Positions 51,549 to 61,705 of a DNA stretch of 64,000 nt are shown here, piece by piece. The DNA lies in assembly GCF_030285625.1 (NCBI RefSeq), contig NZ_CP127294.1, positions 3,048,001 through 3,112,000 on the forward strand. Reading direction: 5' to 3'. The notes beneath the pieces were generated by a model. The model did no database searches. It worked only from the letters and a program-made list of their open reading frames with translations, and was not told the DNA's origin. The DNA comes from Amycolatopsis sp. 2-15 (lineage in GTDB: Bacteria > Actinomycetota > Actinomycetes > Mycobacteriales > Pseudonocardiaceae). Made by a program: the position numbers and the translations under genes. The first letter of the stretch is position 1, and the number at the start of each line of letters is the position of its first letter.

Positions 51549-54508
51549 GGCTGCACCTGCTGGAGGTTGAGGCGTTCGGTCCGTACGCGGGCCGCGAGGT
51601 GGTCGATTTCGACGCACTCGGCGCCGACGGCCTCTTCCTCCTGCACGGCGACACCGGCGCCGGCAAGACCACGCTGCTCGACGCCATCGCGTTCGCGCTG
51701 TTCGGCGTGGTCCCGGGTGCGCGCGGTGACGTGAAGCGGCTGCGCTGCGACGTTGCCGCGCCCGAGCAGCTCACCGAGGTCGTGCTGGAGCTGACGGTGC
51801 AACGCCAGCGGCTGCGGATCGTGCGCAGCCCTGAGTACCAGCGCGCCAAGAAACGTGGCGACGGGTTCACCACGCAGCAGGCGAAGGTGTCGCTGACCTG
51901 GGTCGGTGAGCCGCCGGCCGGGCTGCCGCCCGACGGGGTCATCCGGATCGACGAGGTCGCGCGCACCGTCGAACGGCTGCTGGGCATGACGGCCGCGCAG
52001 TTCTTCCAGGTCGTGTTGTTGCCGCAGGGGGAATTCGCGAAGTTCCTGCGCTCCGACACCACCGAGCGCGAGAAGCTGCTGGAGCGGCTCTTCGGCACCG
52101 AGCGGTTCTCCGACGTCGAGCGCTGGTTCGCCGACCTGCGCGCCGAACGTGGGCGGGCGCTGGAAAAGCGCCAGCAGGAGCTGCGGGAGCTCGTCGCGCG
52201 CTACGCCCAGGAAGCGCAGCAGGAGCCGCCGGAAGAAGACCAGGCGGAGTGGGTCGACGCCGTGCTCGCGGAGGTGGCCGCACGCGCCGACGCGGCGGAA
52301 ACCGAAGCGGCACAAGCACGTTCGGCCGCGACCAAGGCGGAGACCACGCTGCGGGAAGCCCAGGAGGACGCCGACCGCATCCGCCGCGTCCGCACCGCGC
52401 ACACGCGACTCGCGCAGATCGCCGAGACGGCGGGCGAACGCGCGGAGTGGACCGCGGAGATCGCGGCCGCGCGGCGGGCGTCGGCCGTGGTGCCCGAGGT
52501 CGAGCTGCTGGAGCGGCGGACTTCCGAGCTGGGCGACGCGCAGCTCGTCGAGGCCGATCACACGCGGGCCTTGGGGGAGCTGGGTTTTGACTCCGTCGGC
52601 CTCGCATCGGCCGACCTGCGTGAGCGCGCCGGATCGTTGCGCGAGGAAGCGGGCGCGCTTGCCGAGCTCGTCGCGGAGGCCGAGCAGCAGCGGGTGGACG
52701 CCGAGCGGCGCGACGAGCGCAAGGTCGCGGCCGGTGCGGCGGCCGAGCGCGTCACCGAGCTGCAGACGCGGCTGGCGGAGCTGCCCGAGCGGCTCACGGC
52801 GGTGCGGGGGGAAGCGGCGTCGGCGGCTGAAGCGGCGGCGAAGCTGGACGGTGCGAAGGCGCGCGTCGACGAGTTGACTGTTGTTTCCCGCGCGGCCGCG
52901 GAGCTGCCGGAGGCCGTCGCGAAGGTCGGGCGCGGTGAGGCGAAGCTGCGTGAGGTCGTGGACGCGCATCAGGCGGCTCGTCAGCATCGGCTGGACCTGC
53001 GGGAACGTCGGCTGGAAGGGATGGCCGCCGAGCTGGCCGCCGGCCTGGCCGACGGCGCGCCTTGTCCGGTGTGCGGCTCGGCGGAGCATCCGGCGCCGGC
53101 GCGGCACGGGGCTGAGCTCGTGGATCCCGCCGCGGAACGGGCCGCGGAGGAGTCGGAGCAGAAGGCCGGTGCCTTGCGGCAACGCGTGGTGTCGGCGCTG
53201 GAAGAAGCGAAGGCGCGGCTGGACGCGTTGCGCGAGCGGCTGGGCGAGTGGACGGCCGAGTCCGTGGCCGCGGAGCTCACGGAGGCTCGGGCCGGTGTGG
53301 GGGCGTTGTCCGAGCAGGCCGCGCGGAAGGACCAGCTCGCCCGGCAGGTCGTCAAGCTGGAGCAGGAAGCCGACCAGCTGGCTGAGCAACGGCGCCGGGC
53401 CGACCAGGCCGTCACGGAGGCGCAGGCCGAGGTCCGGGCGCTGGAGCAACGGCTGGCCGAACGCTCGAAGCGGCTGCTCGAAGGGCGTGGCGAGTTCCCG
53501 GACGTCACGGCGCGGCGAGGGCACTTGCTCACCTTGGCGGGTGCGCTGGACTCCGTCGCGGAGGCGCGTGCGGCCGTGGGTGGTGCGGAGTCCCGGCTTG
53601 CCGAGCAACACGGTCTGGTCGAGATCTCCTTGCACGCCAAGGGTTTTGCCGCGCTGGACGAGATGCGGGGCGCGGTCCGGTCCGACGAGCAGGTCTCCAA
53701 ACTCGAACAAGGTCTCGCCGAAGCCGAGGCGACGGCCGCCGGGGCGCGCGAGCTGCTGGCGCAGCCCGAGCTGTTCGGCATCTCGCCCGACGACGTCGTC
53801 GAGGTCGCGCCACTGGCCGAAGTGGCGAAGGCCGCGCGCGAACGGGCGGACACGGCGTTCGCGGCGGTGAAATTCGTGTCGGCGCAACACGGTGAGCTGA
53901 AGAAGCTGGCCGCGCGGATGGGCAAGGCGCTCGCGGAGTTCGAGCCCGTCCGGAAGGAGTATGACGAGCTGCGCGCACTGTCCGAAGTGGTCAACGGCCG
54001 CGGCCAGAACTCGCGCAAGATGTCCCTGCGGTCGTATGTGCTCGCCGCCCGGCTGGAGGAAGTCGCGCTCGCGGCCACCGCTCGCCTGCGCACCATGAGC
54101 CAGGGCCGCTACTCCTTCGTGCACTCCGACGCGGCCGGCGCGCGTGGCACCCGCGGCGGCCTCGGCCTCGACGTGCTCGACGACTACTCCGGCGCCGTCC
54201 GCCCCGCGAAGACCCTGTCCGGCGGCGAATCTTTCCTCGCGTCGCTCTCGCTGGCGCTCGGCCTGGCCGACGTCGTCGCCGGCGAAACCGGCGGCGCGCT
54301 GCTCGACACCCTGTTCGTCGACGAGGGTTTCGGCACCCTCGATGCCGAAACCCTCGACGTCGTGATGAACATCCTCGACGAGCTCCGCGCCGGCGGCCGG
54401 GTCGTCGGCCTCGTCTCGCACGTCGAAGAACTCCGCCAGCGCATCCCGACCCGCCTGCGCGTGCACAAGTCCCGTACCGGCTCGCGAATCGAACTCCGCA
54501 CGGCGTAG
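51545..54508 (+). CDS. sbcC: SMC-like ATPase subunit SbcC (Rad50 family)
   Basis: 987 aa. Walker A GDTGAGKT at 35-42, Q-loop LLPQGEFAKFL, long coiled-coil arms rich in Ala/Glu/Arg, zinc hook CPVC at about 507-510, ABC signature LSGGES at about 891-896 and Walker B LFVDEG at about 923-928. Works with SbcD on double-strand ends and hairpins. GTG 51545 overlaps the sbcD stop. Confidence 0.95.
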   Translation: MRLHLLEVEAFGPYAGREVVDFDALGADGLFLLHGDTGAGKTTLLDAIAFALFGVVPGARGDVKRLRCDVAAPEQLTEVVLELTVQRQRLRIVRSPEYQRAKKRGDGFTTQQAKVSLTWVGEPPAGLPPDGVIRIDEVARTVERLLGMTAAQFFQVVLLPQGEFAKFLRSDTTEREKLLERLFGTERFSDVERWFADLRAERGRALEKRQQELRELVARYAQEAQQEPPEEDQAEWVDAVLAEVAARADAAETEAAQARSAATKAETTLREAQEDADRIRRVRTAHTRLAQIAETAGERAEWTAEIAAARRASAVVPEVELLERRTSELGDAQLVEADHTRALGELGFDSVGLASADLRERAGSLREEAGALAELVAEAEQQRVDAERRDERKVAAGAAAERVTELQTRLAELPERLTAVRGEAASAAEAAAKLDGAKARVDELTVVSRAAAELPEAVAKVGRGEAKLREVVDAHQAARQHRLDLRERRLEGMAAELAAGLADGAPCPVCGSAEHPAPARHGAELVDPAAERAAEESEQKAGALRQRVVSALEEAKARLDALRERLGEWTAESVAAELTEARAGVGALSEQAARKDQLARQVVKLEQEADQLAEQRRRADQAVTEAQAEVRALEQRLAERSKRLLEGRGEFPDVTARRGHLLTLAGALDSVAEARAAVGGAESRLAEQHGLVEISLHAKGFAALDEMRGAVRSDEQVSKLEQGLAEAEATAAGARELLAQPELFGISPDDVVEVAPLAEVAKAARERADTAFAAVKFVSAQHGELKKLAARMGKALAEFEPVRKEYDELRALSEVVNGRGQNSRKMSLRSYVLAARLEEVALAATARLRTMSQGRYSFVHSDAAGARGTRGGLGLDVLDDYSGAVRPAKTLSGGESFLASLSLALGLADVVAGETGGALLDTLFVDEGFGTLDAETLDVVMNILDELRAGGRVVGLVSHVEELRQRIPTRLRVHKSRTGSRIELRTA

Positions 54509-54509
54509 G

Positions 54510-54639
54510 TCAGGCAGCCTCGTGCGTGAGCAGCCAGGGCCCGGCGGAATGGGCTGACGGCGCCGTCCGCCGCGGCGACAGGGGCCGAGACAAGCTCCCG
54601 GCCGTGGGTTGCCTGCGAGGGCGGCGTACTCGGCGTAAC
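54510..54639 (-). pseudogene. Decayed remnant of an ogt 3' end
   Basis: The first 28 bases match the ogt end at 54640 with few changes (shared cgtgagcagccag), and the last 40 match ogt around 54786-54832 (ggccgtgggttgcc, gtactcggcgtaac versus gtattcggcgtagc). The middle is shortened by roughly 80 bases. It lies directly downstream of the intact gene on the same strand. Confidence 0.72.
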
Positions 54640-55143
54640 TCAGGCGGCTGCTTCATGCGTGAGCAGCCAGCGCTTCGCATCCGTGCCCCAGCGGAAGTTG
54701 CCGACCGCGCCGCCGGTGCGGACGACGCGGTGGCAGGGCACGAAGAGGGCGGCGGCGTTGCAGGCGCAGGCCGACGCGGCGGCGCGGACGGCCGTGGGGC
54801 TGCCCGAGAGCGTGGCGTATTCGGCGTAGCTCACCGGGCGGCCCGGCGGGACCTTGCGCAGCATGTCCCAGGCGTGCTGGCGGAAGGCGCCGGAGCGTTG
54901 GCGGACCTCGATGTCGTCGACGGCGTCCAGTTCGCCCGCGTGGTAGCGGCGGATGGCGGTGGTGACGGGGCCGAGGTCGCGGCGCTGGGTGAGCGTCGCC
55001 GGAGCCAGAGACGGGGAGACGAGCGGGGTCAGGTCGGCGACGTCGGCGGTCCAGCCGGAGGCGAGGACGGCGCCGTCGCCCGTGACCACGGCGGTGAAGG
55101 GGCCGATCTTGGTGTCCACAGTGGACCAGAAGGCGGTGCTCAC
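54640..55143 (-). CDS. ogt: Methylated-DNA-[protein]-cysteine S-methyltransferase
   Basis: 167 aa. Active-site PCHRV with the alkyl-accepting Cys137, helix-turn-helix region and YAEYATLSGSPTAVRAAASA upstream of it. Suicide repair of O6-alkylguanine. GTG 55143 overlaps the stop of ada-alkA by 4 bp, so the two are co-expressed as an adaptive-response operon. Confidence 0.94.
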   Translation of the reverse strand: MSTAFWSTVDTKIGPFTAVVTGDGAVLASGWTADVADLTPLVSPSLAPATLTQRRDLGPVTTAIRRYHAGELDAVDDIEVRQRSGAFRQHAWDMLRKVPPGRPVSYAEYATLSGSPTAVRAAASACACNAAALFVPCHRVVRTGGAVGNFRWGTDAKRWLLTHEAAA

Positions 55144-56570
55144 GAGAGGTTCTCCTCGGGGGCGAAGGTCTGCAGGTAGCGGGTGGCGTACGAGCTCCAC
55201 GGCCGCCAGCCCCGGGCCGCGCCGGGCAGAGCGAGGCCGAGGGCTGCGGCGGAGCGGCGCACGGCGGGGTCGGTGGTGAGCAGGACGTCGGGGGCGCCGA
55301 GTACGCGCATCAGGATGTAGTCGGCGTTGATGCCGAACGCGAGCAGCTCCGCCCGCAGCTCACCCGGATCCCGGCCGACGTGCGGGTCGAGGCTGCCGTC
55401 CGCCAGTGCCGCGGCGACCGTCTTGACGTGCGGTTTCACGCCGGCGGCGGCCACGACCGCGGGTTCGGGGAACAGCGTGGTCAGGGTGTCCATCGGCGGC
55501 TCACCGGGCGGCACCTGCGAGCCGAGCGCGGCGACGGAGGCGGCGGCCGAGCCGAGCACGGCGCGCAACAGCAGCTCCGGCCCGTCGACCGCACCGGGCA
55601 CGCGCAGCCCCGGCACCTTCGTCACCAGCGGCGCGAGCACCGGATCCGCGCCGAGGACGCGTGCGACGGCCTCGGGATCGGCGTCGAGGTCGAGCAGCCG
55701 CCGGACGCGGGAGACCGCGCTGCCGAGGTCGCGCAGGTCGGTCAACGCCAGGTCACACCGGACATGGTCTGGTTGCGGCGAGAGCCAGACCAGTCCGGGG
55801 CCGTGGGAAAGCCGCAGCGTGCGGCCGTAGCCGGTGATGCCCTCGGCGCGCTCCTCGACGGCCTCGACCCCGGGCAACGCGCGCGATGCGTGGTAACGCA
55901 GCACGCCCTGCGCGTCGAACGGCGCGCGGAACGGCAGGCGCAGGCTCAGGCGCGTCGAGCCGGTGGGTTCGGCGCGGCGTCCGCGCCGCAGCGAAGCCGC
56001 GCGCAGCTGCGAAGGCGTCGTCGCGAAGACCTCGCGGATGGTCTCGTTGAACTGCCGGATGCTGGAGAACCCGGCGGCGAACGCGACGTCGGTCAGCGGC
56101 AGCGCCGAGAGCTCGATGAGCAGCCGCGCGGAGTGCGCGCGGTGGGCGCGGGCGAGTGCGAGCGGGCCGGCACCCAGCTCGGCGGTGAGGACGCGGCCGA
56201 GCTGGCGTTCCGAGTAGCCGAGCCGCCGCGCCAGGCCGGGTACGCCTTCGCGCTCGACGAAGCCGTCGGAGATCAGGTGCATGGCGCGGGCGGCCAGGTC
56301 GGCGCGGACGTTCCAGTCTGGCGAGCCCGGCACGGCGTCGGGCAGGCAGCGCCGGCACGCGCGGAAGCCGCTTGTCTGGGCGGCGGCCGACGTGAGGAAG
56401 AACCGCACGTTCTGGGCCTTCGGCGTGATCGCCGGGCACGACGGGCGGCAGTAGATGCCGGTGGTGCGCACGGCCATGATGAACTGGCCGTCGAACCGCT
56501 GGTCGCGGGCGGTGACGGCCCGGTAGCAGCGCTCGGTGTCGCGCCAGAGGGGGGCGGTCTGGGTGGCCAT
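55140..56570 (-). CDS. Ada-AlkA fusion: methyl-phosphotriester sensor, AraC activator and 3-methyladenine glycosylase
   Basis: 476 aa. Ada N-domain with four zinc cysteines (Cys41, Cys45, Cys72, Cys75; Cys41 expected to take the methyl group), AraC-type HTH (about 90-190, FAAGFSSIRQFNETIREVF), then an AlkA domain (about 205-476) ending WRPWSSYATRYLQT, with a probable catalytic Asp in LLTTDPAV. Senses and repairs alkylation damage and activates its own operon. ATG 56570; ATG 56582 adds four residues. Confidence 0.92.
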   Translation of the reverse strand: MATQTAPLWRDTERCYRAVTARDQRFDGQFIMAVRTTGIYCRPSCPAITPKAQNVRFFLTSAAAQTSGFRACRRCLPDAVPGSPDWNVRADLAARAMHLISDGFVEREGVPGLARRLGYSERQLGRVLTAELGAGPLALARAHRAHSARLLIELSALPLTDVAFAAGFSSIRQFNETIREVFATTPSQLRAASLRRGRRAEPTGSTRLSLRLPFRAPFDAQGVLRYHASRALPGVEAVEERAEGITGYGRTLRLSHGPGLVWLSPQPDHVRCDLALTDLRDLGSAVSRVRRLLDLDADPEAVARVLGADPVLAPLVTKVPGLRVPGAVDGPELLLRAVLGSAAASVAALGSQVPPGEPPMDTLTTLFPEPAVVAAAGVKPHVKTVAAALADGSLDPHVGRDPGELRAELLAFGINADYILMRVLGAPDVLLTTDPAVRRSAAALGLALPGAARGWRPWSSYATRYLQTFAPEENLS

Positions 56571-56672
56571 GTGGTCGATGGTGCCAGCAGGTCGCGGGCT
56601 TGGCTGGCGGGAATCCGACACGGCGTTACCGGGTCGGCCGGGGCGTTTGCCGGGCACGTAGACTCAACTGTC

Positions 56673-57755
56673 GTGAGTCTGACCCTCGGTATCGTCGGCC
56701 TGCCCAACGTCGGCAAGTCCACCCTGTTCAACGCGCTGACGCGCAACGACGTGCTCGCCGCGAACTACCCGTTCGCCACGATCGAGCCCAACGTCGGCGT
56801 CGTCCCGCTGCCGGACCCGCGGCTCGACAAGCTGGCGGAGATGTACAGCTCGGAGAAGATCGTGCCGGCTGTCGTGTCCTTTGTGGACATCGCGGGCATC
56901 GTGAAGGGCGCGTCCGAGGGTGCCGGGCTGGGCAACAAGTTCCTCGCGAACATTCGCGAGGCCAACGCGATCTGCCAGGTCATCCGCGTGTTCGACGACC
57001 CGGACGTGGTCCACGTCGACGGCCGCATCGACCCGTCGAGCGACATCGAGACCATCAACACCGAGCTGATCCTCGCCGACCTGCAGACGCTCGACAAGGC
57101 CCTGCCGCGCCTCGAGAAGGAGGCGCGCACCAAGAAGGAGGCGCGCCCGGCGCTGGAGAACGCGCAGCGCGCCAAGGAAATCCTCGACGCCGGCCGCACG
57201 CTGTTCCAGGCGCAAAAGGAAGTGGACTTCGAGTCGCTGCGTGAGCTGAGCCTGCTGACGACGAAGCCGTTCCTCTACGTCTTCAACGCCGACGAGGGCG
57301 TGCTGACGGATTCCGGTCGCCGCGAGGAACTGGAGAAGCTCGTCGCCCCCGCCGACGCCGTCTTCCTCGACGCCAAGGTCGAATCCGAGCTGCTGGAACT
57401 CGACGACGAGGAATCCGTGCGCGAGCTCCTGGAGTCCGTGGGCCAGGCCGAGCCCGGCCTCAACGCCCTCGCCCGCGCCGGCTTCCACACCCTCGGCCTG
57501 CAGACCTACCTCACCGCGGGCCCCAAGGAATCACGCGCCTGGACCATCCCCCAGGGCGCCACCGCCCCCCAAGCCGCGGGCGTCATCCACACGGACTTCG
57601 AGCGCGGCTTCATCAAGGCGGAGATCGTGTCTTACGCCGATCTGATGGAGGCCGGCTCGATGGCCGCCGCGCGGGCCGCGGGGAAGGTGCGGATGGAGGG
57701 TAAGGATTATCTGATGTCGGATGGGGATGTGGTGGAGTTCCGGTTCAACGTCTGA
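56673..57755 (+). CDS. ychF: Redox-regulated ATPase/GTPase YchF
   Basis: 360 aa. G1 motif GLPNVGKST, the NYPFATIEPN switch, G3 VDIAGIVKGAS, NADE in place of NKxD (FNADEGV; ATP preference), coiled coil (about 130-170) and TGS domain (about 280-360, GDVVEFRFNV). OLA1/YchF universal protein linked to ribosome and stress. GTG 56673. End of the block conserved with mycobacteria (Rv1112). Confidence 0.96.
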   Translation: MSLTLGIVGLPNVGKSTLFNALTRNDVLAANYPFATIEPNVGVVPLPDPRLDKLAEMYSSEKIVPAVVSFVDIAGIVKGASEGAGLGNKFLANIREANAICQVIRVFDDPDVVHVDGRIDPSSDIETINTELILADLQTLDKALPRLEKEARTKKEARPALENAQRAKEILDAGRTLFQAQKEVDFESLRELSLLTTKPFLYVFNADEGVLTDSGRREELEKLVAPADAVFLDAKVESELLELDDEESVRELLESVGQAEPGLNALARAGFHTLGLQTYLTAGPKESRAWTIPQGATAPQAAGVIHTDFERGFIKAEIVSYADLMEAGSMAAARAAGKVRMEGKDYLMSDGDVVEFRFNV

Positions 57756-57899
57756 GCCTTGCTCGCGGTCGTCGGCTCGACGGGTGACCGACGAACTGGC
57801 CGCTGCTCTCGAAGAGCACCGCGCGATGCCATTTCCTGCTCCCGAGGTCGTTCGAGGTGCGGACTACGGCTCGGTCTCGCGGCAGTGATCTGGTGGAGT

Positions 57900-60800
57900 T
57901 CAGCGGCTGAGGTTGAGGTGCAGACCTTCAGGCGTTGTGGTGGGCAGCGAAGCCGCGAGGACGTCGAAGTGGCGTAGGTCCTTCCAGTTGTCGCGGTTCC
58001 CGATCACGTAGAGGCGCCGCTTCGCGCGAGATACGGCGACGTTGAGCAGATTCGGCTTCTCGGCTGCCCACTGCCGCGCCCGGACTTTGCTTGTCGGGGT
58101 GCCCAGGACGAGGATCACGACGTCCGACTCCTGCCCTTGGACGGTGTGCACGGTCCCTACGTTCTTGAGCGGGATCTGCTCGTCGAACGCCCGGGAGACT
58201 AGTGCCCGGCAGCCGCGGACCACGTCGCGGAACGGGCTGATCACCCTGATGCCGTTCGGCTGGACCTCCGCCGCGAGCAGCTGGCTGAGCAGCGTGAGCA
58301 GCGCTTTTCCCTCGGCGGGCACCCAGTTGCCGTCCGACTGCGACGAGCGGACGTCGAGCCACGCGTTGGTCCCGGGGAAGTCGTCGGGGTGGCGGGTGCC
58401 GTAGATCATCAGGTCGCCGCCGTAGGCAATGATGTTCGAGATCTCGAACATCGGCCGGTCGCAGCGCCGGTGGACGCGCAGTGGCGCGCCGACCCAGACC
58501 TTGGCGCCGCTGCCGTCACCCGTGGGCAGATAGGTGCCATGCCGGGCGTGCTTGTCGGCGATCCCCTGCGCGGATGTCGAGTCGGGGAGCCACTGCTCGT
58601 GCACGCCGTGATGCCGCTGCAGGGCTTGCTGGGCGGAAAGGGGCATGGCCACGATGGGCTCGAGCTGTTGCGGGTCGCCGACGATGACCGCACGGCGGCA
58701 CCGCCAGATGCCGCCGACCACCTGTTGTGGCGCTGCTTGACCTGCTTCGTCCACGAACAACCAGCCCAGCGATTCGGCGCCGAGACCCGAGAAAAGCCGG
58801 GGCAGTGAAGCGAACGTCGTCGAGATCATCGGGACCAGGAGGAACAGCGACTGCCAGGCGGCCAGCGCGGTCCGCGGGCTCAGCCGCACCTTGCCCCGCA
58901 AGGCGGCGGAGATCACCGCGAGGTTGCCCCGGGCGAGCGGCTCGGTCTGGAAGAGGAATGCTTTGTGCAGGGCCAGCGCCGCGAGGAACAGCCGGTTGCG
59001 TGCCTCCGTGAACTCCGGGTCCGCCCACGGCGCGCAGAGCTGGAAACTTTCCTCACCGGCGAACGCGGGCCCGAGCGGCACCGAATCCGGCCACAGCTGC
59101 TGTGCTTGTTCGATCCGCCCCCGCAGGCTCGCCAGCGCTTTCGTGGCTTCCTGATACCGCCAGTTCCACCGCGCGTTGTCCTCGCGAGCAGCGTGGAACG
59201 CGGCCTCGAGCCGTTGTGTTTCCGCCTCCCAGGATAGGCGCAGCTCGCGCTTGGCGAAGCGTTCGGTGGCGAGGTCGGATTTCTTGTTCTGCCAGTCGCG
59301 CAGCGAACGGAACCAGGTGAAAAGCTGTTCGAAGAAGCCTGGTTTGTGCTTGAGCCAGTCTTCTAGCTCCCCGTCGGCTTCTTCGAACTCGCTCTGCGCC
59401 GTGGTCCGCAGCTGAGTAGCGCGGGCGAGCTCGGCGGACAGACGCCGGCGAGCCTCGTCCGTTCGCCGGCAGGCCACCTCCGCCTCCTGCGTGACGCTCA
59501 GCTGGGCGTGGTACTCGGCGAGCGTCTGCGCAGCGCTCTGCCGCAGATCCGAAAGCCGGCGTACCTCCGCGTCAGCGTCTGTGAACGCGGTGACGGCGGC
59601 GTCCCAGTCTTCGGCTGTCGGTGGTGCTTCGCGGACGTCTTGGAGGATCCCGAGCAAGCCAGTCACGTCGTCGGCGTGCTTTTCGTTCGAGCCGTCGGGT
59701 CGTTCGCGTGCGCCGCCCCACCAGAACTTGCTCCCGAACGCGCTCCGGTAACTCATGTTCCCGAGCACCGCGGCGATCAGTCCCCACGCAGGTGAGCCGA
59801 GGAGGTGCGAAGCGAGGTCGGGGAAATAGCCCACGCCCAGAGCTGCGGCTGCGTTCCCGCTCACGGCGCTCAGGCTGGGCAGTTCCGCGGTCACGTTCGC
59901 GGCGGCGTCGTTGCTGGCGGTGGCGACCACGATCTCGAACCCGGTCAGTTCCGGTTTGAGTGCCCGGACGGCCGGCACGTAGCGCCCGCCTAGCTGCACT
60001 TTGTCGACAACTTCGGTGTACGCGTCGGACGGGTTCTTCAGCACTGCGAGACGGCGAGCTCGGTCCAGGAGGATCGCCGCGAGTACGTCGCGCAGCATGG
60101 TCGTTTTGCCCGTCCCGGGCGGGCCGTTGACGGCGAAGATCCCTGCTGAGTCCCGCAGCTCGAGCAGGACTCGGTCGACCGCGAACTGCTGGCTGACCAC
60201 CAACGGCCGCGACGTCGAAGTGGGCCATCGAGCTCCAGGCACCACGTTCGGCTGCACCCCGGTGAACAGTGGTTCTCGGCGGGTGCGCACGTCGATCCGC
60301 TTCGTGACGTCCACGGCGCGTTCGTCGCCGAGGTACGTCGCGAGTGCCGCGCCGTGCTTGCCCGCGCGCACGTCCTTTTCGACCTTCGCCAGGTCGTCCG
60401 CGAGATAGCTGTTGAGGAAGTTCTGCTCGTCGGCGGAGCCGGCGCTCGCTTTGGGGACTTGGCTGCACGACACGCGGACGCCGCGAGCGCGGAGGGTGCC
60501 CTTCGGGTCGAGCGCAGCCGTCAGTTCACTGGTGAACGCGTGCAGGTTGGCGGTGGTCAGGTGCAGCCGCGGCAAACTCGGCTGAGCTGGGCCAGAATCG
60601 TCTGACGCGTCGTTGGCCCCGGTCGGTGGAGTGAGGAGCTTCTCGGCGAACTTCCCTGCCACTGCACCGGCGATCCCGCCGACCACCGGCCCTGCTACCG
60701 CGCCGAGACCAGCGCCGACGGCGGTCGTCACCGCGGTGCCGGTCGCTTTCGCGCCGGCCGAGACCGCTTCCTGTGCGGCTGCTTTCACCTGGTGCGCGAC

Positions 60801-61427
60801 TGCGGCACCTATTCGGTCCAGCCTACCGGCCCCGTTTCCGTTTTTGGAATTATTGTCCGTTTCCGATGGTCGCCGCGGCGCCAGTCGGTCCAGCGCTTCG
60901 GTGAATTCGCGCTGATGCGATTCGAAACCGTCGAGCCACGTCGGAGCGTTCGGCCCCGGTGAATGCAATCTGTTCATCGCCCACGCGCACGCCGACAACG
61001 TCGCGGAGTTTTCGACGATGCATCCTTCTGCGTCGAGTGTGAACGCGAAGACTGCCGTCGCTTCGGCTCGCCGGCCATCTGCGGGCCGGTCGTCGTCCCC
61101 GAAGACGGCGGCGAGGCCGGCGCGGACCGCGGAGACCTCGTACAGGCCCCCGTATACCGTGAACTGCCAGGTCAGGTGGTCGGCGAGGGGGATTTCAGTG
61201 AGGGGGTGACCGTCGTCCCACGGTGCCAGTTCGTCGGGTTGGAGGTCCACCACGACGGATTGGGGACGGCGTCGAGAACGTGGCGGGGTGCGATCCGGGA
61301 CCTTCTGCGGTGCGAACACCTCGATCGCCCGCCAGAACGCGACGATTTGTGCTGCGCGCTCGTTTTCTCGCACAGGAATGGCTCCCCTCCACTCGTGCTG
61401 CACGGCACGATACGGCAAGATCGACAT
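57900..61427 (-). CDS. Large SF1 helicase with glycine-zipper segment
   Basis: 1175 aa from ATG 61427. N-terminal domain (1-190) with FWRAIEVFAPQKVPD; a Gly/Ala-rich hydrophobic stretch at about 224-261 (GAGLGAVAGPVVGGIAGAVAG) typical of glycine zippers; helicase core split by an insertion: Walker A GPPGTGKT 435-442, a coiled-coil rich insert about 612-775, DEAG 893-896, GDPQQLEP 917-924, VQGQE 1096-1100 and SRAKRR 1133-1138, i.e. Upf1/DNA2-like SF1B. No nuclease motif seen. An upstream in-frame start (61751) would overlap the divergent gene and is disfavoured. Role unknown; similar large helicases occur in phage-defence loci, which is only suggestive. Confidence 0.88.
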   Translation of the reverse strand: MSILPYRAVQHEWRGAIPVRENERAAQIVAFWRAIEVFAPQKVPDRTPPRSRRRPQSVVVDLQPDELAPWDDGHPLTEIPLADHLTWQFTVYGGLYEVSAVRAGLAAVFGDDDRPADGRRAEATAVFAFTLDAEGCIVENSATLSACAWAMNRLHSPGPNAPTWLDGFESHQREFTEALDRLAPRRPSETDNNSKNGNGAGRLDRIGAAVAHQVKAAAQEAVSAGAKATGTAVTTAVGAGLGAVAGPVVGGIAGAVAGKFAEKLLTPPTGANDASDDSGPAQPSLPRLHLTTANLHAFTSELTAALDPKGTLRARGVRVSCSQVPKASAGSADEQNFLNSYLADDLAKVEKDVRAGKHGAALATYLGDERAVDVTKRIDVRTRREPLFTGVQPNVVPGARWPTSTSRPLVVSQQFAVDRVLLELRDSAGIFAVNGPPGTGKTTMLRDVLAAILLDRARRLAVLKNPSDAYTEVVDKVQLGGRYVPAVRALKPELTGFEIVVATASNDAAANVTAELPSLSAVSGNAAAALGVGYFPDLASHLLGSPAWGLIAAVLGNMSYRSAFGSKFWWGGARERPDGSNEKHADDVTGLLGILQDVREAPPTAEDWDAAVTAFTDADAEVRRLSDLRQSAAQTLAEYHAQLSVTQEAEVACRRTDEARRRLSAELARATQLRTTAQSEFEEADGELEDWLKHKPGFFEQLFTWFRSLRDWQNKKSDLATERFAKRELRLSWEAETQRLEAAFHAAREDNARWNWRYQEATKALASLRGRIEQAQQLWPDSVPLGPAFAGEESFQLCAPWADPEFTEARNRLFLAALALHKAFLFQTEPLARGNLAVISAALRGKVRLSPRTALAAWQSLFLLVPMISTTFASLPRLFSGLGAESLGWLFVDEAGQAAPQQVVGGIWRCRRAVIVGDPQQLEPIVAMPLSAQQALQRHHGVHEQWLPDSTSAQGIADKHARHGTYLPTGDGSGAKVWVGAPLRVHRRCDRPMFEISNIIAYGGDLMIYGTRHPDDFPGTNAWLDVRSSQSDGNWVPAEGKALLTLLSQLLAAEVQPNGIRVISPFRDVVRGCRALVSRAFDEQIPLKNVGTVHTVQGQESDVVILVLGTPTSKVRARQWAAEKPNLLNVAVSRAKRRLYVIGNRDNWKDLRHFDVLAASLPTTTPEGLHLNLSR

Positions 61428-61705
61428 CGCCGATGTGTGCCAGATGGGGGAAAGAGCGCTTGCGGCGAGCGGGATCTTCGAACGGTCGCAGGCTTGGCCG
61501 AACAGGCCCAGGACCGTCTGCTCTGGGCGGGTGACCGATGAACCGGCGGCGCCTCTCGGAGGCTCCGCACGATGCCATTTCCGCCTCCTGACGTCGTTCC
61601 AGGCGAGGACTGCGCCTCGGTCTGGAACAGGTTCGTCGAACAGCGCGGCCAGTCGAGTTCGGCTGAGTATGATCAGGCGCGCATCGACAGAGGGGGACTC
61701 GGGCG
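61428..61705. promoter_or_regulatory. Divergent promoter region of the helicase and its neighbour
   Basis: 278 bases between the two divergent starts. No clear operator was seen by eye; the start of the helicase is not backed by a strong ribosome binding site. Confidence 0.4.

Noticed and set aside
51095..54466. 1123-codon minus-strand frame
   Set aside because: Antisense shadow of sbcC; Arg/Leu/Gly-rich without domains.
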